37,101 nt of DNA from an uncultured Collinsella sp. (GCA_958421035.1 CATZKS010000002.1:1-37101), one strand, 5' to 3'. Counted from the stretch's first letter, positions 14,532-22,413 are shown. The notes: generated by a model not told the origin, from the letters alone. Made by a program: numbers and translations.

Positions 14532-15821
14532 ATGAGTGATATTTTGGACGTCTACGGTCGCGAGGTACTCGACAGCCGCGGCAACCCCACCGTCGAGGTC
14601 GAGGTCGTGCTCGAGGACGGCAGCTTCGGTCGCGCGATGGTGCCTTCGGGCGCTTCGACCGGTGCTTTCGAAGCCTGCGAGCTGCGCGACGGCGACAAGG
14701 GCCGCTATCTGGGTAAGGGTGTCTCGCAGGCCGTCGAGCACGTCAACAACGAGTGCGCTAACGCCGTCGTGGGCCTCGACGCCTTCGACCAGCGCGCCGT
14801 CGATGCCGCGCTGATTGCCGCGGACGGTACCCCCAACAAGACCAAGCTCGGTGCCAACGCCATCCTGGGCGTGTCGCTGGCCGTTGCCCGCGCCGCTGCC
14901 GAGTCGGCAGGCCTGTCGCTGTATCAGTACCTGGGTGGCGTCAACGCCCACCTGCTGCCCACGCCCATGATGAACATCCTCAACGGCGGCGTGCATGCCG
15001 ACAACAACGTTGACTTCCAGGAGTTCATGATCATGCCCGTGGGTGCTCCGAGCTTTGCCGAGGGCCTGCGCTGGTGCGCCGAGGTCTACCACACCCTCAA
15101 GGGCGTGTTGCACGAGGCCGGCCTGGGCGGCGGCGTGGGCGACGAGGGCGGCTTCGCGCCCAATCTCAAGACCAACGCCGAGCCGTTCGAGTACATTACC
15201 AAGGCCGTGGAGAAGGCTGGCTTTAAGCCCGGCGTCGACTTCATGTACGCCATGGATCCGGCATCGACCGAGTTCTACAACGCCGAGACCGGCATGTACG
15301 AGCTCAAGGGCGAGGGCGTTGAGTACACGAGCGCTCAGATGGTCGATTACTGGGAGAAGCTTGTCGACACCTATCCCATCATCTCCATCGAGGATGGTAT
15401 GGCAGAGGAGGACTGGGACGGCTGGGTCGAGCTCACCCGCCGCATTGGCAACAAGGTGCAGCTCGTAGGCGACGACCTGTTCGTCACCAACACCGAGCGC
15501 CTTAAGAAGGGCATCGAGCTGGGCGCCGCCAATGCGATCCTGGTCAAGGTCAACCAGATTGGCACGCTCACCGAGTCGCTCGAGGCTATCGAGACTGCCA
15601 AGGAGGCCGGCTACGCTTGCATCGTGAGTCACCGTTCCGGCGAGACCGAGGACTCCACCATCGCTGACCTGGTCGTGGGTGTTAACGCCGGCCAGATCAA
15701 GTCGGGCGCCCCGTGCCGCAGCGACCGTATTGCCAAGTACAACCAGCTCATCCGCATCGAGGACGAGCTCGAGGGCAGCGCGCGCTACGCCGGTAAGGCC
15801 GCGTTCTACAACATTCGCTAA
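14532..15821 (+). CDS. eno: Enolase
   Basis: Enolase interconverts 2-phosphoglycerate and phosphoenolpyruvate in glycolysis. The 429 residues carry the full set of signatures: REVLDSRGNPTVEVEV, VPSGASTGAFEA, GANAILGVSLA, MMNILNGGVHADN, GDEGGFAPN, SIEDGMAEEDWDGW, VGDDLFVTN and VSHRSGETEDS with GQIKSGAPCRSDR. The ATG has AGAGGGAGA upstream. It is probably monocistronic, since a strong terminator follows. Codon use is strongly biased to preferred codons, as expected of a highly expressed gene. Confidence 0.98.
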   Translation: MSDILDVYGREVLDSRGNPTVEVEVVLEDGSFGRAMVPSGASTGAFEACELRDGDKGRYLGKGVSQAVEHVNNECANAVVGLDAFDQRAVDAALIAADGTPNKTKLGANAILGVSLAVARAAAESAGLSLYQYLGGVNAHLLPTPMMNILNGGVHADNNVDFQEFMIMPVGAPSFAEGLRWCAEVYHTLKGVLHEAGLGGGVGDEGGFAPNLKTNAEPFEYITKAVEKAGFKPGVDFMYAMDPASTEFYNAETGMYELKGEGVEYTSAQMVDYWEKLVDTYPIISIEDGMAEEDWDGWVELTRRIGNKVQLVGDDLFVTNTERLKKGIELGAANAILVKVNQIGTLTESLEAIETAKEAGYACIVSHRSGETEDSTIADLVVGVNAGQIKSGAPCRSDRIAKYNQLIRIEDELEGSARYAGKAAFYNIR

Positions 15822-15833
15822 ACGGGCGAATTT

Positions 15834-15867
15834 GGCGAGGGGGAGGCTGACTCGGTTCCTCCCCGCC
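15834..15867 (+). other. Hairpin after enolase
   Basis: GGGGAGG and CCTCCCC form a 7-bp stem, with outer GGCG/CGCC pairs beyond a 2 to 3 base bulge. It has no T-run and lies just before the stronger terminator. Confidence 0.4.
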
Positions 15868-15893
15868 TTGGCTGGATGCCGCAAAGAACTATG

Positions 15894-15925
15894 GGCGCTG
15901 GGCCATACGGCTCAGCGCCTTTTTT
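15894..15925 (+). terminator. Rho-independent terminator of eno
   Basis: GGCGCTGGG pairs with CTCAGCGCC (9 bp with one G-U pair), followed directly by TTTTTT. It is well placed to end the enolase transcript. Confidence 0.85.
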
Positions 15926-15964
15926 ATGTCGAGCAAAGGCTGGCGAAGGCGGCGCGGGCGCTCG

Positions 15965-15973
15965 TGCTATAAC
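15965..15973 (+). promoter_or_regulatory. Extended -10 promoter before the FtsB-like gene
   Basis: TGCTATAAC is a TGn-extended -10 located after the eno terminator and about 45 bases before the FtsB-like start. No -35 is evident, which is acceptable for an extended -10. Confidence 0.5.
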
Positions 15974-16016
15974 TAAGGAACTTAGCGCAAACAAACCTCA
16001 ACCGCACAAGGCGCAC

Positions 16017-16778
16017 ATGGATCAGATTTACGACAACAGGTACTATTCCGCCGGTTCGCGTGAGCCGTCGTCTCGTCGTGCGCGTACCGCGCAGCTTGGC
16101 GGGTCTGGTTATGCTGGTGCTGATCGCTCCAGGTATAGCTCGCCGGCGACTTCGCATCCCAATGTTCAGCCAAATAGTTCCTCGGATAGTCCGGTGCGCC
16201 CATCGCGTTCCGCGCATGCGTCGCGCCCTTCGACCCAGACGTCCGACAAGCCGCGCCGTCCCTCAAGCCGTCTTTCGGGCTCGGACTTCATGCACTACGC
16301 CAACGACAACGCAGTGGTCAAGGCAATTTACGACTTTACCCACGGTCCTCAGCGAGGGCTATTCATCGGCATTGTCGTTGCCCTGGTGCTCGTGAGCCTG
16401 TATTTCCCCGTGCGCGATCTGTACGTGGCAAAGCGTTCGAGCGATATCTTGGCCAAGCAGGTCGAGATTCGCCAGCAGTACAACGACGACTTGCAGAAAA
16501 GCGTCGACAAACTGCTCTCGGAGGAGGGTATCAAGGACGCGGCGTCCGAGGACCTGGGCTTGGTGATGCCCGGCGAGAAGAGGATTGAAGTGCAGGGCCT
16601 GGACGGCGATTCGGATGCCTCGTCGAGCCAGAAGTCGTCGAACGCCAAGAAGGCCAGCGAAGTTGCCAAGGAAATCGAAGAAGTCGGTAAGGACGCGCCG
16701 TGGTACATCCAAGCGCTCGACATGCTGTTTGGGTTTAACGGCGTCGAGGGCCAGACGGTCGTGTCCAACGGCAAATAG
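16017..16778 (+). CDS. FtsB/DivIC-like septum formation initiator
   Basis: The architecture is that of actinobacterial FtsB/DivIC cell division proteins. There is a long polar N-terminal region rich in Ser, Arg and Pro (residues 1-90), one membrane segment at about 114-131 (FIGIVVALVLVSLYF), a coiled-coil region in which VEIRQQYNDDLQKSVDKLL is evident, and then EDLGLVMPGEKRIEVQ. The last motif matches the conserved 'REELGMVRPGE' type segment of the family. A Ser/Lys/Glu-rich tail follows. Members bind FtsL/FtsQ partners at the division site. An upstream in-frame ATG exists, but it lies in the eno terminator region, so the internal ATG (MDQIYDN) is preferred. It is 20 bases before the phosphatase gene and probably co-transcribed with it. 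Confidence 0.8.
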   Translation: MDQIYDNRYYSAGSREPSSRRARTAQLGGSGYAGADRSRYSSPATSHPNVQPNSSSDSPVRPSRSAHASRPSTQTSDKPRRPSSRLSGSDFMHYANDNAVVKAIYDFTHGPQRGLFIGIVVALVLVSLYFPVRDLYVAKRSSDILAKQVEIRQQYNDDLQKSVDKLLSEEGIKDAASEDLGLVMPGEKRIEVQGLDGDSDASSSQKSSNAKKASEVAKEIEEVGKDAPWYIQALDMLFGFNGVEGQTVVSNGK

Positions 16779-16798
16779 CGCCCGGAGGGGAGCCCGCA

Positions 16799-17800
16799 AT
16801 GACAAATTGCAAACGCTATAAGGTAGCCGCGATCGACCTGGGAACGGTGTCGTCGCGACTGGTGTTGGCCCAGGTCGAGGGCGGAGCGATTGTGGAATCG
16901 TCCAAGCATACCGAGATTACCGACCTGGGCGAGGGCGTGGACGCGACGGGTCGCTTTTGCGAGGCGGCTGTCGAGCGTGTACTCGCTGCGTGCCGTATGT
17001 TTGTGGACGAGGCGCGTACCTTTGGCGCCGCGTGCATCTGCACCACGTGCACGAGCGCCGCGCGCGATGCGTCCAACGCCGCCCTGCTGCTGGACGGCCT
17101 GCACGAGCTGGGGCTTGAGCCGCAGGTGATTCCGGGTGAGGTCGAGGCACGCCTGACGTTTTTTGGCGTGGCGCACGACTTTGCCGGCGAGCGCATCATT
17201 GTTGCCGATTCGGGCGGCGGATCCACGGAGCTCGCGACGGGCGTCTATGCGCCGGAGCGTGGCGTCTTTGCGCTAGAAGGGACGCGCTCGCTGGACATTG
17301 GCTGCCGCCGCGTGACGGAGCGGTTTTTCTCGACGATGCCACCCGCACGCGGCGAGCTTGCTGCCGCTGCCGCGTGGGCAGGTGAGCAGTTCGCCGCCTA
17401 TTTTGAAGGCCTGCCCAGCGACTTTGAGCGCGCCGAACGCCTGGTCGCCGTGGGCGGCACCGTCACCACGCTCGTGGCGCTCGTTCATAAGCTGGAACCG
17501 TACGATTCGAGCTTTGTGCACCTGCGCGAGCTTTCGCTGGATCAGGTTTCGGCCGCTATCGAGCGCATGTCTGTGTTGGATGCGGACGGCATCGCCGCTC
17601 TACCGGGTGTACAGCCCAAACGCGCGGGCGTGATCTTGGCGGGCGCCGTGGTGATCCGCGAGCTCATGCGAGCCGGCGGCTACAAGACGCTCACTGTAAG
17701 CGAGAACAGCCTACTCGCCGGCATGGCCGCTACCATCAACGAGGTTCTCGACGGTGCGACCCCCACCATCGCCTGGACCCCCGCTCTCAGCACCCTCTAA
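16799..17800 (+). CDS. Ppx/GppA family phosphatase
   Basis: This 333-residue ASKHA-fold enzyme belongs to the exopolyphosphatase/guanosine pentaphosphatase family. Visible motifs are the N-terminal phosphate loop AAIDLGTVSSRLV, CTTCTSAARDASN, GEVEARLTFFGV, the second phosphate loop VADSGGGSTEL, and VAVGGTVTTLVAL. It hydrolyses polyphosphate, pppGpp or both, and sequence alone does not decide which. It is the short form, without the C-terminal HD domain of E. coli Ppx and GppA. GGAGGGGAG precedes the ATG. The ftsB-ppx gene pair is a common actinobacterial arrangement. An 18-bp inverted repeat starts one base after its stop. Confidence 0.88.
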   Translation: MTNCKRYKVAAIDLGTVSSRLVLAQVEGGAIVESSKHTEITDLGEGVDATGRFCEAAVERVLAACRMFVDEARTFGAACICTTCTSAARDASNAALLLDGLHELGLEPQVIPGEVEARLTFFGVAHDFAGERIIVADSGGGSTELATGVYAPERGVFALEGTRSLDIGCRRVTERFFSTMPPARGELAAAAAWAGEQFAAYFEGLPSDFERAERLVAVGGTVTTLVALVHKLEPYDSSFVHLRELSLDQVSAAIERMSVLDADGIAALPGVQPKRAGVILAGAVVIRELMRAGGYKTLTVSENSLLAGMAATINEVLDGATPTIAWTPALSTL

Positions 17801-17801
17801 A

Positions 17802-17872
17802 TAAGCTGCGGTGAAATAGTTCCTAAATAAGCTGGTAAACGGTATAAACAGGATCTATTCCACCGCAGCTTA
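17802..17872. repeat. 18-bp inverted repeat after the phosphatase gene
   Basis: TAAGCTGCGGTGAAATAG (17802-17819) pairs with 17855-17872 apart from one mismatch, across a 35-base loop. CTAAATAAGCTG is also repeated directly at 17797-17808 and 17823-17834. The right arm ends exactly at the first base of the 85-bp duplication, so it may mark the end of an inserted segment. It has no T-tract. Confidence 0.65.
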
Positions 17873-18153
17873 GAGTCCCACCGGCATCTAAAAGAAACGA
17901 GCCCGCATCCCTTGGGGACACGGGCTCGAAAGCTCCATATGGTAGGGGCGGTGGGACGTCCGCGTATTTGCTGCGCAAATCCGCACCGGCTTCGGTCGCC
18001 TGCCGGCGCCCTCGCCGGCTCGCTGCGGACGCTGCGCGTCCGCTTGACGCTCGCCCCCTCGCGGGTTCGAGTCCCACCGGCGTCCAAATAAAACGGGCCC
18101 GCATCCCTGGGGGACACGGGCCCGAAAGCTCCATATGGTAGGGGCGGTGGGAC
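17873..18153. repeat. 85-bp direct duplication of the tRNA-Leu 3' end and terminator
   Basis: Positions 17873-17957 and 18069-18153 align over 85 bases without gaps, with about 7 differences. Each copy carries, on the minus strand, the last 18 bases of tRNA-Leu including CCA, a terminator hairpin, its T-tract and a GCCGGTGGGACTC tail. Only the copy at 18069-18153 joins a complete tRNA. Two differences are compensatory (GAGCCCG/CGGGCTC against GGGCCCG/CGGGCCC), so both terminators still fold. The 111 bases between the copies are GC-rich and show no gene. The layout fits tandem duplication, or the scar of an element that integrated at the tRNA 3' end. Confidence 0.85.
18084..18124 (-). terminator. 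Rho-independent terminator of tRNA-Leu
   Basis: On the minus strand CGGGCCCG (18117-18124) pairs with a second CGGGCCCG (18094-18101) and is followed by TTTTATTT. It begins about 12 bases beyond the tRNA CCA. Confidence 0.88.
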
Positions 18154-18220
18154 TCGAACCCACAATCCTTGCGGCGAGAGATTTTAAGTCTCCTGCGTAT
18201 GCCAATTCCGCCACGCCCCC
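18136..18220 (-). tRNA. tRNA-Leu, anticodon UAA
   Basis: The RNA folds as a class II tRNA. The acceptor GGGGGCG pairs with CGCCCCT, with A as discriminator and an encoded CCA. The anticodon stem GGAGA/TCTCT holds the loop CTTAAAA, giving anticodon TAA. A long variable arm follows, and the T arm is GTGGG-TTCGAGT-CCCAC. It reads UUA (and by wobble UUG) codons, which are rare in GC-rich genomes. A terminator follows it. Confidence 0.96.
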
Positions 18221-18251
18221 GTGAGACTAGAAGTCTAGCACAAGCCGTCCG

Positions 18252-18875
18252 TTACGCGTTGACGGCCATCGAGTGTTGGCCCGACTTCTCCAGGAACTCC
18301 TGGAACTTGGCTTCGTCACCCTTGTTTTGGTACTGCAGGGCCAGCAGGTATTCCAGGCGGCAGCTCTTGACCTTGTCGTCACCGGCCTCCTTGAGCATGC
18401 GCTCCAGCTCGGGAATATCGTTGTGGCGCTTGAGGATCATCGTGTCGTACATCAGCTGGCACTCGTGTGCGACTGCCTCGGCCTGACCGCCCTCAAAGCC
18501 CTTGATCTCGTGCAGCAGCTCCTTGGACTTTTTGCGGTCCTCCTGGCCAACGTAGTAGTTAAAGGCCTTAATGACCAGGTCGACACGCTGCATCTTGGGC
18601 AGGTTGAGTCCCAGCAGCAGGTCGAACATCTCGCTGGCGTGCTCGTGGTCCTCGCGCAGCAGATAGGAGTTCAGGCGCAGGTAGTCGCGGTTGTAGCGCG
18701 GGTACAGCATGCTGGTGAGTTTGCCGTCGAGCAAACGATCGAACTCGTCCCACTGCTTGGCGGCCATGAGCTGCTGCAGGCGTTTAAACGTGGTGCGTTT
18801 TTTGACGCTAAAGAACACCGACACGGCGATACAGATGATAACGACGGCGGTCCAGAGTGTGCGGGAATCGGGCAT
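18252..18875 (-). CDS. Membrane-anchored TPR-like protein
   Basis: This 207-residue protein has one N-terminal membrane segment (about residues 6-24, TAVVIICIAVSVFFSV) followed by a soluble, helix-rich domain with repeated pairs of amphipathic helices, such as RLQQLMAAKQWDEFDRLLDG and RLEYLLALQYQNKGDEAKFQ. This resembles tetratricopeptide repeats, but no single repeat matches the consensus well. The role would be protein binding at the membrane. I chose the ATG with AAGGAC before it rather than a GTG 18 bases upstream. A perfect TATAAT lies upstream. No specific function is recognised. Confidence 0.7.
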   Translation of the reverse strand: MPDSRTLWTAVVIICIAVSVFFSVKKRTTFKRLQQLMAAKQWDEFDRLLDGKLTSMLYPRYNRDYLRLNSYLLREDHEHASEMFDLLLGLNLPKMQRVDLVIKAFNYYVGQEDRKKSKELLHEIKGFEGGQAEAVAHECQLMYDTMILKRHNDIPELERMLKEAGDDKVKSCRLEYLLALQYQNKGDEAKFQEFLEKSGQHSMAVNA

Positions 18876-18930
18876 ATTAGGGTCCTTAGTCACTCATAAA
18901 GCGAGCGGTATGACAACACGTACTGGATGT

Positions 18931-18936
18931 ATTATA
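18931..18936 (-). promoter_or_regulatory. -10 element of the TPR-like gene
   Basis: A perfect TATAAT on the minus strand lies about 55 bases before the start codon. The -35 is unclear; GCCAGT at a 16-base spacing is the nearest option. Confidence 0.55.
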
Positions 18937-19038
18937 CGCAGTGCGCAAGCAAACTGGCATAAAAGCTCATCGAGGCCGAGTGGCATCGCTCGCTGCGGTA
19001 CACTTACCTAAAGTAAACCATGAAGGGAGACATTACCT

Positions 19039-19326
19039 ATGAAGAAGATCGTTTTGGCTTGCGGTGCTGGCGCTGCTACTTCCACGCTCGTTGCCCAGAA
19101 GGTCGCCACCCTGCTCGACGCCAACGGTTATGCCGGCAAGTATGAGATCGTGCAGTGCGCCATCTCCGAGGCCAAGGATTACTGCGACGAGGGCGCTGAC
19201 CTGCTGATCGCCACCACCGTTGCCCCCGAGGGTCTCACCTGCCCGTACGTGAGCGGCGTGCCCTTCATGACCGGCATGAACCGCGTCGCTGCCGAGAAGG
19301 CCGTCCTCGACGTTATGGCTCAGTAG
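19039..19326 (+). CDS. PTS EIIB component, galactitol type (stand-alone)
   Basis: The 95-residue protein resembles EIIB-Gat. The phosphorylated cysteine is Cys8 in VLACGAGAATST, followed by a helix and the YEIVQCAISEA strand, and ending with a short C-terminal helix. Such domains pass phosphate from EIIA to a sugar carried by EIIC at the membrane. Neither EIIA nor EIIC is present nearby, and the next gene is a VOC protein 11 bases downstream. It may serve a transporter encoded elsewhere, or act as a phosphorylation-dependent signal. GAAGGGAGA precedes the ATG. Confidence 0.8.
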   Translation: MKKIVLACGAGAATSTLVAQKVATLLDANGYAGKYEIVQCAISEAKDYCDEGADLLIATTVAPEGLTCPYVSGVPFMTGMNRVAAEKAVLDVMAQ

Positions 19327-19337
19327 GCGCTGCCTGT

Positions 19338-19712
19338 ATGAGTGAGCAGAACGCCAATCCGGTCGAGCTCTTTGGCATGCGCGTTGCCCATGTGGGCATT
19401 AACGCCACCGACCCGGCAGACGCCCTGGAGATCGCGGAGCTGTTCTCGACGATGATGGGCCTGCCCGTCATCGAGACCCCCGTTTCGTACTTTAACGATT
19501 CGCTGGTCGAGATCATGAAGCAGAACGGTCGTGGCGCCAAGGGCCACATTGGCTTTGCCGTCAACGACATCGATGCGGCCGAGAAGTGGTTTGCCGAGCG
19601 CGGGCTCGAGGTTAACGAGGAGTCGCGCGTGCTGCTGCCCGACGGCGGCACCAAACTCGTGTACTTTAAGCGCGAGTTCGCCGGCTTCGCCGTGCACCTG
19701 TGCCGCGACTAG
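19338..19712 (+). CDS. VOC-family protein resembling the C-terminal domain of KDPG aldolase fusions
   Basis: This 124-residue protein is a single vicinal-oxygen-chelate (glyoxalase-like) domain. MRVAHVGINATDPADA, IVEIMKQNGRGAKGHIGFAV (around the phrase SLVEIMK), and FAGFAVHLCRD match, from memory, the VOC domain fused to KDPG/KHG aldolases in many gut Firmicutes. Here it stands alone, with no aldolase nearby. The reaction is unknown. It follows the PTS IIB gene by 11 bases and probably shares its transcript. Its ribosome binding site is weak, which fits translational coupling. A bidirectional terminator follows. Confidence 0.7.
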   Translation: MSEQNANPVELFGMRVAHVGINATDPADALEIAELFSTMMGLPVIETPVSYFNDSLVEIMKQNGRGAKGHIGFAVNDIDAAEKWFAERGLEVNEESRVLLPDGGTKLVYFKREFAGFAVHLCRD

Positions 19713-19732
19713 CGCACAAGCTGCTATAGCTA

Positions 19733-19771
19733 GCAAAAAGGGATAGAGCCGCGTGGCCCTATCCTTTATTT
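19733..19771. terminator. Bidirectional terminator between the VOC and histidine kinase genes
   Basis: GGATAGAGCC-GCGT-GGCCCTATCC forms a 10-bp stem with one mismatch. It is flanked by TTTATTT on the plus strand and by TTTTT on the minus strand (19734-19738), so it can end both convergent transcripts. Confidence 0.85.
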
Positions 19772-19787
19772 ATGCCGAGGGGCATCC

Positions 19788-21083
19788 CTACCGTGGCAGG
19801 CGAATCGTAAAGCGGCTGCCGACACCCTCGACCGAGGTCACGCCAATGACACCGCCATGGCTATCGACGATCCACTTGGCAATGGCAAGCCCCAGACCCG
19901 AGCCCTGCGCGCCGGCATCGCGCGCGTTGTCGGCGCGGTAGAACCGCTCGAACGCGTGGGCTGCGGATTCCTGGTTCATGCCGATGCCCTCGTCCTCAAC
20001 GTTTATGTCGATCGTGCCCGCGCCCGCATCCGGCGCCACGCCAAACGTGATGGGCGTGCCCGCGTCCGAATACTTGGCGGCATTCTGCACGATTACGCGC
20101 AGAGCCTGCTTCACGAGCGCCACGTCGACAGACGCGTCGCAGCGCGGGTCGCTGACAAGCGCAGCGTCGTACGCCAGTCGATACGTGTGCTCGGTATCGA
20201 TCATCTGCGATTCCTCGCATACCTCGCCGACCAGTGCAGCCAGGTTAGTATTCGCGCGCCGCAGCACGGTGCGGCCGGCATCGCCGCGTGCCAAAAACAG
20301 CAGCTGCTCCACGAGCTCCTGCATGTGCTCGCTTTCGGCCTTGAGGGACGCGATGGATTCCGCCAGCACGTCCGGGTCGTCTTTGCCCCAGCGGTCGAGC
20401 ATGTTTACGTAGCCCTGAATCACCGCAATGGGCGTGCGCAGCTCGTGGCTTGCATCGTTGACAAAGCGCATCTGCTGCAGCTTGGCCTCTTGCATCTGGC
20501 GCAGCAGGCGGTTGAGCGCGACCTCGATGCTTGCCAGGTCGGCGTCGCCGGTGGTGACGCTCGGCGAGTCGACGCTTGCGCGCTCGATGGCCTGCTCCAG
20601 CGTTTCCATCTTGCCGCCGGAGAGCTGCATACGGCCGAGCTCGTCCACGCGCAAGGCCAGGTCGTTGAGCGGCGCCATGGTACGGCGCACGCGCCTCGCG
20701 CCGCCGAGCATGTTGAGCACGCTGATGACCTGCCAACCTACAACGACAAGGTAGAGAGGCCATAGCGAGACGAGGTCCTGCGCGAGGGGGAAGGTCTTGG
20801 TGGTACGCGCAAGCTCGACGGTATAGGTGAGCGTTGTCAGGTCCCAGCCGCGCGCGGGCATCAGCGACATGCCGTGAACGGTGGCGCCGGGAATCCAGCC
20901 TGCGGTAAACGCGCCGTCGGGCAGCGTCTGGTTGTATCCATAGACGAGGATCGCCGCCGCAATCACCATCAGCAGCAGATCGAGCCAGACGTAGCTCATC
21001 AGGCGGCGCCACATATAGCCCCAGTTGATGGCGCGGGCGATGGAGGTGACGCGTTTGGCCTCGGCGTTACGCACGGCAGACAT
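19788..21083 (-). CDS. Sensor histidine kinase, OmpR-partner type
   Basis: The 431-residue kinase has two membrane segments (about 30-49 and 106-126) enclosing a sensor domain of roughly 55 residues. A juxtamembrane linker follows, then a HisKA domain with the phosphorylated His213 in FVNDASHELRTPIAVI. The HATPase domain has the N box VIVQNAAKYSD, then DEGIGM and GSGLGLAIAKWI. It acts at the membrane and phosphorylates the adjacent regulator. The start overlaps the regulator's end by 17 bases, so translation is coupled. A longer open frame upstream is only the regulator read in another frame. The signal is unknown. Confidence 0.9.
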   Translation of the reverse strand: MSAVRNAEAKRVTSIARAINWGYMWRRLMSYVWLDLLLMVIAAAILVYGYNQTLPDGAFTAGWIPGATVHGMSLMPARGWDLTTLTYTVELARTTKTFPLAQDLVSLWPLYLVVVGWQVISVLNMLGGARRVRRTMAPLNDLALRVDELGRMQLSGGKMETLEQAIERASVDSPSVTTGDADLASIEVALNRLLRQMQEAKLQQMRFVNDASHELRTPIAVIQGYVNMLDRWGKDDPDVLAESIASLKAESEHMQELVEQLLFLARGDAGRTVLRRANTNLAALVGEVCEESQMIDTEHTYRLAYDAALVSDPRCDASVDVALVKQALRVIVQNAAKYSDAGTPITFGVAPDAGAGTIDINVEDEGIGMNQESAAHAFERFYRADNARDAGAQGSGLGLAIAKWIVDSHGGVIGVTSVEGVGSRFTIRLPR

Positions 21084-21852
21084 AGCCCACCCCGCGCACG
21101 GTCTGGATGATGCGGGCACCGCCGGCGTCCTCGATCTTGGCGCGCAGGTGCGCGATGTGCACGTCGACGTTGTTGGTGTCGCCCACGTATTCGTAGCCCA
21201 GCGCTTCGTGCGCGATGCGCTCGCGCGTGAGCACGGTCTCGGCATGCGCCATAAGCAGGGCGAGGACGTCGAACTCGCGAGCCGTGAGCGCGATGGGCGA
21301 ACCGCCGACCGTGACTTCGCGGCGGTTGGGGTCGAGCGCAACCGAGTCAACGGTAAGCGCGGCGGGGGAGGGCGCGGCAGCGGTCTGGGCCGTGTCGGTT
21401 GCCGGGGACATTGTGGCGATACCGGCGGCCGTGCCGCTCGCTACGCCAGCCCTGGCGCCGGCGCCGCCAACGCCCGAAGCCGCCCGCACGGCCTCCGAGC
21501 GCTTCAGCGCCACGCGGATCCGTGCGAACAGCTCCTCGATCGCAAACGGCTTGGTCAGGTAGTCGTCGGCGCCGGCATCGAGCCCGGCAACCTTATCCAT
21601 CACGGCATCGCGCGCGGTGACCATGATCACCGGCACGTCCTTGTGCTTGCGGACACGCCGCAGGACCTCCATGCCGTTGAGCTGCGGCAACAGCACATCG
21701 AGCAGAATCAGATCGTAGTCGCGCTCCAGTGCCAGGTCCACGGCGGTGCGGCCGTCGGCGGCGTGCTCCACCTGGTAGCCCTCGTGCTCCAGCTCGAGCG
21801 TCACAAAGCGGGCGATTTTCTCCTCGTCCTCTACGATCAGGATCCGTGCCAT
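21067..21852 (-). CDS. OmpR/PhoB-type response regulator
   Basis: The receiver domain (residues 1-120) has the acidic pair in VEDEE, the phosphorylated Asp52 in LILLDVLLPQ, Thr in MVTARD and Lys in YLTKPF. The C-terminal winged helix has LTAREFDVLALLM and IQTVRGVGYVCRA. Between them is a linker of about 45 residues rich in Ala, Gly and Thr, longer than usual for the family, so the protein has 261 residues against about 230. GGGGG precedes the ATG. It is transcribed before its kinase, and a DUF4342 gene lies just upstream on the same strand (18-base gap). Confidence 0.92.
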   Translation of the reverse strand: MARILIVEDEEKIARFVTLELEHEGYQVEHAADGRTAVDLALERDYDLILLDVLLPQLNGMEVLRRVRKHKDVPVIMVTARDAVMDKVAGLDAGADDYLTKPFAIEELFARIRVALKRSEAVRAASGVGGAGARAGVASGTAAGIATMSPATDTAQTAAAPSPAALTVDSVALDPNRREVTVGGSPIALTAREFDVLALLMAHAETVLTRERIAHEALGYEYVGDTNNVDVHIAHLRAKIEDAGGARIIQTVRGVGYVCRA

Positions 21853-21870
21853 GCGTGCCCCCGTCTGCGA

Positions 21871-22413
21871 TTACTTGTCGTCGTTCAGATTTTGTTTGAT
21901 GTCGTCCGCGGCATCGGCGGCGTGATTCATAAGGTTGTTGATGCTGCCGGGCACGTCGCCGTCGCTGTCGATGCGGTAGCGCATGCCAAAGAACAGGCCA
22001 ATCAGCATCAGCCATATCGTGGCGCCCCAAGCAAACAGCGCGACGATGGGGATCAGGATGGGGATGTTGAGGATGATCGCATCGCGGCGCGTGGCGATAA
22101 ACTTGGTGTCCAGGCTCAGGCGGAAGAGCTTTTTGAGGTACTCCCACACGCTGTCCATCTTCTTGGAGAAGTCGGTCTTTTCGCTCGACTTTTCGTAGGC
22201 GGCCTGCGCGGCGACCATCTCGGCCGAGGGCTCATCGACTGGCGCGGACTCGGTGGCGGCGTGCGCCGACGTGGTCTGGGTCTTGCCCTGCGACTCGAGC
22301 CAAATGATGGCATCCAGGACGTTGCCGTCGGCGGCGTCGAGCGCGGCCTTGGCATCGGTGTAGCTCACGTTGCACTTGGTGCGGATGGTTTCAACTTTTT
22401 CGAGGTCGTCCAT
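21871..22413 (-). CDS. UBA-like/DUF4342 membrane protein
   Basis: The N terminus (residues 5-40) is a UBA/TS-N-like three-helix motif (VETIRTKCNVSYTDAKAAL and DGNVLDAIIWLE), as in EF-Ts and DUF4342 proteins. A polar linker follows, then a basic amphipathic stretch and a hydrophobic region at 112-143 that probably makes one or two membrane passes. The tail is polar and Asp/Asn-rich. The function of DUF4342 proteins is not known. GAAAGGACAG precedes the ATG. It is the first gene of a three-gene unit with the two-component system. Confidence 0.75.
   Translation of the reverse strand: MDDLEKVETIRTKCNVSYTDAKAALDAADGNVLDAIIWLESQGKTQTTSAHAATESAPVDEPSAEMVAAQAAYEKSSEKTDFSKKMDSVWEYLKKLFRLSLDTKFIATRRDAIILNIPILIPIVALFAWGATIWLMLIGLFFGMRYRIDSDGDVPGSINNLMNHAADAADDIKQNLNDDK

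Noticed and set aside
17797..18214. Minus-strand reading frames across the tRNA-Leu and its duplicated end
   Set aside because: They read through the tRNA and terminator, a well-known source of false ORFs.
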